Positions 49,705-59,799 of a DNA stretch of 64,000 nt are shown piece by piece (position 1 is the first letter of the stretch; each line of letters starts with the position of its first letter). The notes under the pieces were generated by a model that ran no database searches, was not told the DNA's origin, and saw only the letters and a program-made list of their open reading frames with translations. A program made the translations under genes and the position numbers. The stretch is from assembly GCA_014905825.1 (NCBI GenBank), contig JACGCN010000010.1, positions 1,054,001-1,118,000 on the forward strand, read 5' to 3'. Source of the stretch: Lyophyllum atratum (taxonomy: Eukaryota > Basidiomycota > Agaricomycetes > Agaricales > Lyophyllaceae).

Positions 49705-50100
49705 GCTGTCAGGAACGTATCCCTCGGCACCCTCGCCGGTCTTCTTGGTGTCGTTCCGAGTGGCCTCACTGGCCAGGTCGGATGTACGGACAAGTCCACT
49801 CTTCAGAAAGTAAATGAAATGCTGATGATTGTGTCCCAGTAACCTGCAGCCCTCTCAGCATCATCGGCATCGGCGGTAATTCCTGGTAAGTCGAGAGACC
49901 GGGAAGCTAGGAGATCTGGCCGTGGGTGTATGTGACTGACGCAAACGATCCAGCTCTGGCCAGCCAGTCTGCTGCACTGGAAACAGTTTCGTAAGTATAT
50001 CAAATCCTGGTAAGAGGTAAGTGCACTGAGTTCATGTCGTCCTCCATAGAGCGCCGGTCTCCTGGTTCTGGGCTGCACACCCATCAACCTCAACCTTTGA
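49705..50100 (+). pseudogene. Hydrophobin relic lacking exon 1
   Basis: Exons 2-5 of a hydrophobin remain: about 49705-49783, then 49840-49885, 49954-49990, 50050-50100. Exons 3 and 4 have the standard 46 and 37 nt, and splice sites and phases of introns 2-4 are intact. The frame reads NVSLGTLAGLLGVV, TCSPLSIIGIGGNSC, QPVCCTGNSF, GLLVLGCTPINLNL. Missing are the signal peptide and the first three Cys; no ATG-led MFAR exon or TATA-10-mer promoter lies in the 140 nt after HYD4, and no acceptor in the right phase precedes exon 2. This is the decaying third member of the tandem array. An alternative, use of the relic as 3' exons of a HYD4 read-through transcript, cannot be excluded. Confidence 0.85.
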
Positions 50101-50418
50101 CGGCACTCCGAGCAAAAGCTTTTGGAAGAGTCAAATGGTCATATATTTAGGTATCGCGGCGGCACTGCATTCCTTTGAAGATGTCTTCAAGTTCTAGTTA
50201 AACGTGAATGAAAATACGAGTCGAGAAAAGCCATACCGTGACGTGACCTTCAATAGAGTGTCCGCCGAGGTGCCGCAACATATTTACCTGAGCTTGCGAC
50301 ATCCTCCGAGATGACCGATGGGCGGGCCGTTGATTGTGCCTTTTGTGTCACAGGCCTTGAACATGAACGCCATACTCTCTCTTGACCCTCCATTTGAGCC
50401 TTAACTGGTATAAGCGCG
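50101..50418. other. Short intergenic gap before the P450
   Basis: About 320 nt with no ORF of note; holds the P450 promoter. No clear TATA box. Confidence 0.4.
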
Positions 50419-52732
50419 ATGGCGCTGGAACCCTTCCACTACTTGGCTTCGCTCTACGCCAACTCCTCTTTGCACATTCGCTTTCTGGGCCATGAAGTAG
50501 GATTCTTTTCTGCAGCGCTCGCCGTTTTCATTGCGTCGCGCGTTTTTAAACTGATTCATGGCATAAATGTACGTTCCGCGTTTGTAGCCGTATTCGCAAG
50601 TTAACGCTCTACCCGTAGGCTGTGAACAACATGCCAGGAATGCGTGTCCCATTCCAGCCTTTGGCCGCGCCAGGTGCAATAATTCCAACTAATTGGTGGA
50701 ACCCTGGACTTCGATTCCCTTGGCTATGGCGCTCGACTTGTGAGTGGGGCTCTTCGACACTTATTACTCCGCTGATCAGTCCACTCTTCGAAGTTTACCG
50801 GCAGTACCAAAGTGAAAACGTATCGATTGTCCCCTTCATTTCGGGTGTTCCTAGTATCTACACTTCGAACCTAGATGTAGCACGCCAGGTTGCTGCCGGA
50901 GGCCACAAGTCTAGTTTTATCAAGCCGGAAGCTGCCAGTCAGGCCATACTGTTTGTGCATCCACCATTGATATACTCAACCTGACGTTCCCATTTTAGGT
51001 TATGGGGCATGAATCTAGTCGCTGCAGATGGCGAAATGTGGAGGAAACATCGACGGATTATGGGACCTGCTTTCAACAACAAGCTGTGAGAATACCGAGC
51101 CATCTCACTTGATTCTTGCTAATCGTGGTCCAGATACCAAATGGTGTGGGCGGAAACATTGGAGAGCTATCGCGAGATGATTTCCGCAGAAGGCTGGGGT
51201 ACAAAGGACATGATCGATGTGCCTGTTATTCAGAAACTGACGTTCAAGGTTCGCTGACCGTAGTCATTCGGTCGAGAACTCATTCTGAGGATTCTTCGGC
51301 AGCTGGCCCTTTTGATCATCGGTAAATGCGGATTCGGTTTTTCCTTCAACTGGAGCACCCCTCCTACTGCGCCAGACGGAACTATGTCTGTTCAAGAAGC
51401 ACTTCGCATCGTTGCCGACACGCATATGTGGGCTATCTTTGCCCCGAAATGGTTACTGGCTTTGCCTTTCCGCAAGTAAACAATCATTTCTTTGGCGAGT
51501 ATATTTGAGGGATACTGAACATTAATCCTACTCCGTTTCTCCACTCAGATTCAGGGAATCCCGCGAGGCACATGATCAGTTGATGGGGTTCATGCGAGCC
51601 CAAGTAGCAAATCGCAAGGCCGAGATATCAGGTCATGAATCGGCCAAGCCAAGCAATAACGACGCCTTCACTATGCTGGTCAAAGCAAACGAAGACGAGA
51701 CAAGCAAACTTCAGCTTGATGACGAGGAACTAGTAAGTGATGTACATACTTCACAAGGTGCAATTCCAATAAGCCTCCCAGATTGGGAACGTTTTCATTA
51801 TGCTTTTCGCCGGACATGGTATTAGGTGTCTCCTACCAACCTGACCCCAGTATGAACTGAAGCTGATCCACAGAAACTACTGCCCACACACTTGCCGCCA
51901 CGCTCGGCTTCCTTGGTTTACACCCAGATGTCCAGGAGGAGGTTTTGGAACAAATTGTCGCTGTTGTTGGGTGGGATCGCGATCCCGTAAGATTCCCTTC
52001 TGCTTCCCCACGTCATCCAGGTTGTTAAAGCAATATAGGTCTTTGAAGATTATTCCAGACTCGACAAGGTCCTCGCAGTCTTTTACGAGGCTCTGAGAAT
52101 GTTCCGTACGCTACGTTCCACCCTGGGGAGATTCTTAATCTTACTTTATCTCTCTCAACTTTTAGCCGCTGGGTTTATTTTGATCCGCGAAGCCACAGAG
52201 GATACCGTCATACAGATTCCTAACCCGCCAGGTCAGGAGGGTACCACTCCCTTCCCGGTTCCTAAGGGTGTTCAGGTTCGTGTTATTTTCATGCGCTGTA
52301 GCACTTCTTGATGTTTTTTTTCCATTCCAGATCATGGTTGATATGATTGGCGTCCGTAAGTCTCTAAAACACCTGCACGAATCAATCTCCTGATAATGGA
52401 TCCAACTGCGCACCATAGAAAACAACCCGCGTTACTTCGACGAGCCCGAAAAGTTCAAACCCTCGCGCTGGTACGGTGTGACGAACGAGTCGGAAGCCTT
52501 CTCCGCCTTCAGCGTTGGCCCCCGGGCGTGCATTGGCAGGAAGTTCGCAACCACTGAAGCTGTCGCCTTCCTCACCATGCTGCTCCGGGACTGGAAAGTC
52601 GAGCCAACTCTGAGGGAGGGCGAGACGAAGAAGGAATGGCAGAAGCGGGTGTTGGATGCACGCATCATTTTGACACTTGGAGTGGCGGATGTTCCGCTGA
52701 GGTTCACGAGGCGGACGAGGGGGAAGGCTTAG
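50419..52732 (+). CDS. Cytochrome P450 monooxygenase, membrane-anchored
   Basis: About twelve exons from ATG 50419 to TAG 52732; those traced keep phase. N-terminal membrane anchor (EVGFFSAALAVFIASRVFKL), then a proline-rich hinge, C-helix WGMNLVAADGEMWRKHRRIM, I-helix motif FAGHETTAH interrupted by an intron inside the Glu codon (GGACATG, then AAACTACT), ExxR in YEALRMFP, and the heme loop FSVGPRACIGRKF (about 52508) with the Cys thiolate ligand. The C-terminus is VADVPLRFTRRTRGKA. Reaction: NADPH-dependent monooxygenation with an ER reductase partner. It resembles the CYP5150-type clade common in wood and litter Agaricomycetes, but I could not assign the family. Substrate unknown; no biosynthetic cluster surrounds it. 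Confidence 0.93.
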
Positions 52733-52889
52733 ACAGGGAACTCGGTCAGGATGTTTCATTTCCATGTTGCTATTTCGATGACTTCTAATGTAGTTTCGCG
52801 AATGAACACGGAGAATGCGCTATACTCGAGTAACCTTAGAGTCCGTCTTGAACGTGATCGCGCGCCACGCCTCTACGAATCATAGTGCC

Positions 52890-54032
52890 TCAACCCCTTA
52901 GCCCTTGTACAAGCCCTTGCACTAAGGCTTTATTCACTGCGTCCTCCTCGAAACTCACCCTTCCTTTCTCCCACTCGAACCACCTTTCTGCCCTTACACC
53001 TCCCTGCTTCTCATCCACCAGCCCTACCGACACGTCTATCAGATCTGGCCGTTCCTCGCCCCACCAGAACACTGTCGCACCACAGGTACCGCAGAACTCC
53101 CTGTTCCGTCCTTTGCTCGATCTGTATTGCCTCAGACCTGTCATACGCAACGTGTCGTCCTGTAGATTAAGCCGAATTACGGCGCTCGAGGAGCCGTCGG
53201 CGGCAGGAGTCTTGGAGCGAGGAACGAATATGTTGGCCCTCGGAATGAAAGCCCAGCTTTGGATGTCAAATCCGCTGGTGAGGCGGCAAGAGGTGCATGC
53301 GCAATGTCCTGCGAGATAACGTGTGGGGTGTGCTGCGCCAGCCGGGCGAAGCCACCACTTCTCGTCGGCGGGATTCGTGAGGATGTCCACTGGCGTCGAG
53401 TTGTACGCGTGGAGAACGTCGGGGTAGGGCGACGAGGGTTGAGCACTGGCTGACGAGGGTCGCGTTATCCAAAAGAACACCGCTTTGCAGTGGCAGTAGG
53501 CGTGGAGGCGGTCGTTCGCCTGGGGTTCTACATCATTCGATATGTCTTGGCTTCGCCATCCCACTGGAACGATCTCGTTTTCCTTGACTCTCGCAATGTA
53601 TCTGGGAAGCTCAATGCCGTCGATTACCTTGAGATGGTCAGCGATGCCGCCATCAAGGGTATCCGCAACGTAGATGTGGTGTCCGGACTTGACGATCCCC
53701 TCCGTCCTCTCTAGTGCTCCGACGGCAATGCACCAGGCTTCAGGGGTGGTAGTGTAACTCCAAAGGATGTGGGCGGAGCAGCGCTTACAGAACCAGCGCA
53801 CTGCGGAGGTAGAGGTCTTGTAGGCGGTGAGCCCTGAATAATCGATGGGCTCATTGGTCGCGGAGAGAGGTGTACCAACGAACCTGACCTGTTCGACCAT
53901 GAGCTGGCCAGTGCTGTGTCGGCAGGAGGAGCAATGGCAAAGGTCGTTGGTTATAGGGAGGAAGTCGGTCGCGAATGCGATGTTGAAGACGTTGAGCTTG
54001 CAATGGCAACTCGCTTTGACAAAGGTTGTCAT
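52890..54032 (-). CDS. Protein with two GFA/CENP-V-type zinc domains
   Basis: Single exon, 380 residues, reverse strand. Two tandem copies of the GFA (formerly DUF636) fold: first with SCHCKL (Cys9, Cys11), LCHCSSCR (Cys32, Cys34, Cys37) and WFCKRCSAH (Cys82, Cys85); second with AYCHCKAVFFW, GHCACTSCRLTSG and EFCGTCGATVFWW. These Cys sets bind two zinc ions per domain in related proteins. The family is named for a glutathione-dependent formaldehyde-activating enzyme, but most fungal members have no tested activity, so no reaction is claimed. Converges with the P450, with stops about 160 nt apart. No signal peptide. Confidence 0.93.
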   Translation of the reverse strand: MTTFVKASCHCKLNVFNIAFATDFLPITNDLCHCSSCRHSTGQLMVEQVRFVGTPLSATNEPIDYSGLTAYKTSTSAVRWFCKRCSAHILWSYTTTPEAWCIAVGALERTEGIVKSGHHIYVADTLDGGIADHLKVIDGIELPRYIARVKENEIVPVGWRSQDISNDVEPQANDRLHAYCHCKAVFFWITRPSSASAQPSSPYPDVLHAYNSTPVDILTNPADEKWWLRPAGAAHPTRYLAGHCACTSCRLTSGFDIQSWAFIPRANIFVPRSKTPAADGSSSAVIRLNLQDDTLRMTGLRQYRSSKGRNREFCGTCGATVFWWGEERPDLIDVSVGLVDEKQGGVRAERWFEWEKGRVSFEEDAVNKALVQGLVQGLRG

Positions 54033-55618
54033 TATTCGTATTCACAATAGTAGTTGTTGGCAGTCACCCTGGAACGCCGGGCTGGGGGACCTAGGCTCTG
54101 GGTCCTCAATATATAAGCTCCAAGGTCAACATACCTTGTGACGATGATACAGGTGCCACATTGATAGGGATCTAATCAGCTCCTGCAGCTGGATCTTCCT
54201 CGGAGAATTTACGCCACTATCGCTTTCCGAGCCAACTGCGGCGAAGCGTGGGACTCGTCCCGGCACCTGACCGCTGACCCTTGCCTACGCTAACCGTCCT
54301 CGTCGGAGTCGCCATCCCGACCAATCACTGCTGCTTGGGACACATTTCTGCGTCGCCACCTCTTCTATCACGGAGTGCTCCCGTCCCCGGTGCCAGCCTG
54401 CTCAAGCTGCGGCCCCTCGAGCCCGGATTGACCCCTCAGGCCTCAGCGTCTACACTCGACAACCTGAGCCAGACCCCAACTGCGAGCAGGTGAACACTAC
54501 CAGCACCCACATCTCAATGAACTCACTACGCCGCCAGCCCCGTCTTCCCATCGCACCCGTCGCAGTGATCTGCGAGTATCGCGTCCCCAAACCTCGCCGC
54601 CCGCCAGGCCGCCGCTCATACACCAGCCCAGGTCCAGGCCTCCGGGATACCTACCTACGTAGGTGTTCTTGGAACCAGGACATGACGTAGGGTGTAGGGT
54701 GCCAGCGAGCTGGCGGGTGTGTGGGTGTGCGGGTGAGGCCCGCGTCCAGATGCGCTCGGGCACATACGTATCGCCCCCAGGGAACATAAGGGAGGGAGGG
54801 GCCGCAGAATCGACGGGCGCTGCGTACGCAGCAGACAAGGCGAGGGGTAAGGGAACAAGTGGGTGGGGCGCGGCAAGGGCAGGCCGTGCGAGCGTCTGGG
54901 GATGCAGGTATTTTTAACAACCATAGCCCCTACCAGACGATAGATGCTGCTCATTGATCGATAACTGCGATAGATAAGGATGCGACACAAGGAGAACCCC
55001 GGGAATTGGGTTCCTCCAGTCGAACCCCGGGTTTTCTTGTCGGTGAGAAGCGGGGGACATCGACAGGATCAGTTGCGAATCGTGGATCATACGACAACGG
55101 GCAGTGAAGACCGTATCTGGCTGGGAAGAGCTAGTAATCGATAGATGTATGTGTTCATCCTCTTTGTCTTCTAGGGAATTGTATTGAAAGACGCGTCAAC
55201 AGACCTGTCCGAATTACGGCGAGTTACACCAGGAAAGCTTTGCAGGGCCTCGCGGTCATCTGCATAACTCAGGCTCGTAGCGTAAAATTTCTAAAAACGC
55301 TAGCCTGAACGACATATGCGCACAAGGACGCACAACGAGATGTATCGAACATGTATGCGCGCACGCGTTCAGCATGCTCATATACATCTCCATCGAACGC
55401 ATTAGTACCCGGTGATCTGGAGTCTGCGACGAGCGCCCGCCGGTCAAGAACGGACGGTGCCTTTTCTTCCTCCTCACGTTGGTGAAATGACCAAGAAGAG
55501 CGCTGAATAGAGCATGCTATGTCAGGAACATCATCGCATTTTATCAACTTCCGAATACTCGACGTCTTGGGTGGCTAAAAAAGACATAGATTTTGATACT
55601 CAGACGGCTGAAAGCTGC
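54033..55618. other. Intergenic with a GC-rich block, no gene supported
   Basis: At 54280-54920 the sequence is GC-rich, and open frames occur on several frames of both strands, as expected when AT-rich stop codons are rare; none has a motif. GAACCCCGGG occurs twice, about 28 nt apart (near 54993 and 55021), and ACCTACCTACGTAGGTG at about 54650 is partly palindromic. TATAAAAG at 55619 belongs to the next gene. Confidence 0.4.
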
Positions 55619-55714
55619 TATAAAAGCTCGCTCGTAAAGCATGATAGAACCAAGAATCCGTTCTTCCACAACTCGCAGTCGCCTTTAACTACTTCCCAGT
55701 CCACATCCCGAACC

Positions 55715-56212
55715 ATGAAGTTCACCGCTGTTGTCATTGCTCTTGCGGCTACCATCCTGCCCGCTCTGGCTGCTCCAGCTCCCGAGGCACTAGCCGAGGC
55801 AGCAGGCGAGCTCGAGAAACGCGCCGATTTCTCGGTCTTCGTGTGTGAGCACGCGTAAGTCATTCCCCCAATCCATCTTATGTCTTTGCCTCTGACTTAA
55901 GTTTTCCTCTCCTTTAGTGGCTTCAACGCCCCTTGCAACCTGATCTTTCCCCCCTTCAATATCTGCCAGCCCTTCTCCGCCACTGGACTCACTGGATACC
56001 AGTCTTGGGGTCCCGGAGTTGGTCAGTCATTTGCGTCCTTCTGATGCCTTCCGATTTAAAAGATTCTGATACTTTGGCTAGGAACCATCTGCTTGTGGTA
56101 CACGGGAGCAAGCTGCACTGGTACCCAGTCAGACTATGTCGTCAATCCTGGCTGGTCTACCGTCCCCGAGTTCTGGCAGTTCAACACTGCTTCCTTCAAA
56201 TGCTTCACCTAA
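55715..56212 (+). CDS. Small cysteine-containing secreted protein with Kex2 site
   Basis: Three exons: 55715-55854, 55918-56021, 56082-56212, giving 124 residues. Signal peptide MKFTAVVIALAATILPALAA, a short acidic propeptide (PAPEALAEAAGELEKR) ending in Lys-Arg, the Kex2 cleavage site, then a mature part of about 88 residues with Cys in VCEHA, PCNLIF, NICQPF, TICLWY, ASCTGT and FKCFT: six, so three disulfides are possible. TATAAAAG lies 96 nt upstream of the ATG. I do not recognise the family; layout and size fit effector-like or structural small secreted proteins of Agaricomycetes. The ATG at 55715 is the one that gives a signal peptide. Confidence 0.88.
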
Positions 56213-58142
56213 AGTTGGATATCTGACTTACGAACGACAATTGTTGAGGTGATTGTTGATCACAATTTTTCTCGTTGTACACAGTACCAATCATCGACTG
56301 GATTAGTCCTTTAGCTCTGGTGGTCGGTTATATGCTTCTTTTTGGACAATGTTTATGCCAGTGCGCTTTACTAAGTTTGCTTGAAGAATGTATGAACGGC
56401 GTCGAGATGCCTTCTGGCACTGAAGATGACAACTTAAATACACATCGCTAAAAATCATATATAAGGTAAAAAGCAGCGGTTGGAAAATTACCCGAAAGTC
56501 CAAGTTTGTCTTCCTCAATGCACTCTGCTCGAGTTCGTGGACAAATGGGACAGAGTTGAAGAAAGGTCCGATAGACACGAAATTGACAGAATGCGTACCC
56601 AGAAACGGATCAGGCCGACTGATCGACATTGTATTAGTTTGCGCTGAACATGAGCGAACGACGGGCTGCGACAGGCTTGTCTGCAGCTGAGACCCCATCT
56701 GAGGTACTGACTTGCGCCACGTTGGCGCCACGTCGCCTGTACTGTTAACCTGTATTTCTATCATTCGCTGGCTGGTCATGGAAGAAACGGATTATAAGAG
56801 TGTGTATATCAGAGGCCTTCAATGAATTGAAAATCTGGAATTACCGCGAGGCCGATCTTGCCGATTGTGCTCTCTGCAGCTGAGTCCCTTGGGGGAAATT
56901 GGGTGGCAGTAGATTGGTAGTCTATATATACTCCGCTTAAATCGACAGACCTGTCCGTCTACAATGCAGGAGCCCCGAGTTCTGTGGTCGCGGCGAAGAG
57001 CTCCAGAATGCTGGAAGACCCGCAACGTCCATAAACGTGCCATGGTTTACGACAGGATTTTTATGGCCTGTTCGGAGATCGGCATGTTATGAAATCGGAA
57101 TTGCTTTCGATAGGTAGCACTGACGTTTCTGGATGGTAGCTGGAAGAGAAAACGATGCAAGAGACGATGAGGGCACAAAACTGCCTCGTCTTGGGTGATC
57201 AGACGACAGTGTGTGGCAGTGGCGGCCGGACGAAGTGATCCGGGTGTCCACTAGAGCTCTAGATCTGTGAATGCTCGCGACTGGAAGGGTTTGTTTTCCC
57301 TACACGTATATCTGTCCCGGATTCATCACACTTTCTTCGCTTTACCAGTTTGATGCGACAATCCAGCACCCAAGCGAAGTCGTGCGTTGACAGCGTAGTA
57401 CTAGAAGTAGCACGTCCGAGGGGCTGCCAGCGGAGAATGCCGTGAAATCGACTGGTCAGAGCAAGCGACATCGATGAGTCGGATGTTCATCTCTTCCCAT
57501 CAGACCATGCTTCGGGGTCAACGCTCTGGCATGACCATTCCGAACGTCGATTTCAGCATCATCTCCGAAGCACATATACGCCCATGCTCCAACGTGTCAC
57601 GGGCGAGAACAATCGCACCTCTTGTTCACCACGGCGTTCATTATACTAATTACCTGTCCAGAGTTCCATTACCGTGACCGCTGCTCCTAGCTCTTGGGCC
57701 CGGCATGCAGTGCGATATCCGTTCCCTCGGAAGGAACGGAACTATGTTGAATGGCTCGAAGCAATCTTCTAGCGCGTTCCAGCTCCACGTCGCGAAACAG
57801 GTGATGCCGGAGCATCAGCACAGTTCTGGCGATTGTGGTTCCTCGCCACGCATAACATGACAGAAGGTATGCATCATCTGAGAATGATCACAGACTCTGT
57901 ATATCTGATACTGATCTTCGATTGGCTCTGTCAGGTCTGAACGCAGGGGTAAGCTACCTAGAAGGCTGGAATTGGATTAGCTTCTCCAATTTTCTTGCCG
58001 TGCACCTGGGATCTTCTCCCAGCTTCTCCCGGTGCGTGCTTCAGGGCATCCCTCATAGAAACTCTATAAGTACCTCTCGAACCGACCATAAGTCCGCAGT
58101 CAACTCGCTGGGATTTGGGCTTCTTCCACTCCTTCGCCATCG
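56213..58142. other. Intergenic, with a repeat copy shared with 58.95-59.1 kb
   Basis: A reverse ORF of 158 codons at 56303-56779 has no recognised domain and I do not call it. The part at about 57300-57420 recurs in diverged form at 58950-59105 (see the repeat entry). No other coding signal. Confidence 0.4.
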
Positions 58143-59105
58143 ATGTCAGCCGGCCCGCCAACCCCCAAAGTCACCGAAGCTAGCCTGGACGATGTGTCGC
58201 GTGCCCAAGCCGTCTTAACTAAAGTCGCCCAGCTTTACGACAACGCTGCAGTACGTTGCCTTCATTCTCCTACGGTAAACCTTTCGAACTCACTCCCAAC
58301 TCCTAAGACCATCACCTACTCGTTCTTCGGTGGCACCGAGAACCAGAAGATGGTCATCGATGATGTCGCCGTTATGTGGACCTACTATGCCAACCTTATT
58401 CTCCAGCGCGAGGAGGACGAAGATAAGGAGTCCATGGTTCACATTGCCTTTCAAGCCAAGTCCGGCTCTCGGAGCTCTATCGGAAAGCCTGAGAGCGCCC
58501 TCAGAGCAAAATCCGGAGCAATCACCATGAATCTGAGCTGGCTCGAGGACTCTCCTACCGTCTCCGACAAGGATACCATCCTCCACGAATGGGGCCACGC
58601 CTTCGTGTTGATACATGAGCACGCAAGCCCTGCGATCAGTACGGTTCCAGCTCCCAAATAGCAAATCGGAACATTATGTATGTCCTATGCACACTTTTAT
58701 ATGCACACTCTTAGATCTGGTTTTTTCAGCGTACCCTCTCGGAGGGCCTTTGATCCTATGCTACTTTTCATGGTCTTGTCTTCGTCATTGATACATTCCC
58801 TCTTCTTTGCTTTGGTTTATCTGCGTGCTATCGATATTGAGCGTTAATCTATCCATGTCTTTACTGCAAATTCTGTCGTCCTGAAAGATTTGGCATGTTT
58901 CGTTTTGTTTCTAAGGCAATTAGAACGACGGCGGGCACTGCCAGTAGTAGTACACGTATATTTATCTGTTCCGGAGCCACTGAGCAGACAACTTCCTTGG
59001 CTTTATGACTCGCAGTGCCGGTTTCATGCCACAATGCAGCACCCAAGCCAACTTGGTTCGTTCGACATGCGTTGACACCTGTATCAATATTTTAACTTGA
59101 AGTAG
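57301..59105. repeat. Diverged direct repeat flanking the metallopeptidase relic
   Basis: Segment about 57301-57415 and segment about 58951-59105 share, in the same order and orientation, TACACGTATAT, a CTGT(T/C)CCGGA-like block, CAGCACCCAAGC, GCGTTGACA and GAAGTAG. Spacing inside the blocks differs by indels. The repeat copies lie on both sides of the truncated metallopeptidase. Confidence 0.55.
58143..58661 (+). CDS. Truncated metzincin-like zinc metallopeptidase
   Basis: Two exons, 58143-58250 and 58308-58661, joined by a 57 nt in-frame GT-AG intron, give 153 residues. Near the C-terminus is HEWGHAFVLIHEH: His129, Glu130, His133 and His139 form HExxHxxxxxH, the metzincin zinc motif with the usual Gly replaced by Val. 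Basidiomycete relatives (astacin-like peptidases) go on for 80 or more residues after this motif; here a TAG stops 14 residues later with no further frame or intron evident. There is no signal peptide at the start used, though relatives are often secreted. I think it is a decaying copy; a short functional protein is possible but would lack the Met-turn. Confidence 0.6.
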   Translation: MSAGPPTPKVTEASLDDVSRAQAVLTKVAQLYDNAAVRCLHSPTVNLSNSLPTPKTITYSFFGGTENQKMVIDDVAVMWTYYANLILQREEDEDKESMVHIAFQAKSGSRSSIGKPESALRAKSGAITMNLSWLEDSPTVSDKDTILHEWGHAFVLIHEHASPAISTVPAPK

Positions 59106-59135
59106 AATCCGTGGGGGACTTGAGTTGAAGAGCTC
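58662..59135. other. Intergenic downstream of the metallopeptidase relic
   Basis: No gene. Contains the second copy of the diverged direct repeat. Confidence 0.4.
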
Positions 59136-59576
59136 TTATTTTTCGTGTAGAGTGTGACATGACATCGCTCTTACCGTTGTGATGGAGGTATCCGAGGTCG
59201 CGCCAGCCACGATGTGCGGCAGGCAATCACCCTGGGGGCGGGTAACCATTATTGGACCCCGAGGTAACGAAGACCGAATAGTCGATGAACTGGAGAAAGA
59301 ACGCATCGATGGTGCAGTTGAGATCGACGTGAACAGTGATTTCATAGAATAGAAATAACGGTGCAGTTAGGTGGACCATGGGAAGCTACAGCTGTTATAT
59401 CCTTATGCCCATACGTCCCCGTGAGGGTTGAGAGGGGTCTCGTCCGAAATGTACCTAATCTTAATGCCGCGAGGAAGTTCTGGCGGGGGTTGTTGACAGC
59501 GCTGGAAGTGATGAGGCCAGCGAGGAAGAGGAAGGCAGTGGAGATGGTGGATTTCATTAGAGGAGCTCGGCGATGA
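59136..59576 (-). pseudogene. Possible relic of a small secreted protein
   Basis: Reverse strand. An exon-like stretch near 59480-59560 encodes a good signal peptide (MKSTISTAFLFLAGLITSSA). Further down, a different frame reads EITVHVDLNCTIDAFFLQFI and then DYSVFVTSGSNNGYPPPG, which also looks like protein, but I found no set of splice sites joining the two without a stop. It may be a broken gene, or a gene with an exon I missed. Confidence 0.25.
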
Positions 59577-59799
59577 GTTTTCAAGCTCTTCTTTTCATCA
59601 TAGAAAATACATGAGCGCTACCGGGGAGAAGAGCAGTCGTCGCGGCTAAACAGAAGGTGAACCGTGAAAGGCAGTTGGAGATTCGTTTGCGTTTGCGCAC
59701 GTGGCGAACGCGGTCTTTGCTGTTGTTTATAGTTATTTCGATTTGGGCATGCAGGGCAACATTTGTGGTTTGCACTAAACCACAGCGTCAAAAAACCGA

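Noticed and set aside
54280..54920. Several overlapping ORFs on both strands in a GC-rich block
   Set aside because: Frames are open because stop codons are rare in GC-rich DNA; the products are Pro/Arg/Ala-rich without motifs, signal peptide or splice support.
56303..56779. Reverse ORF of 158 codons
   Set aside because: No domain, no splice continuation, and no promoter feature; a gene cannot be excluded but is not supported.
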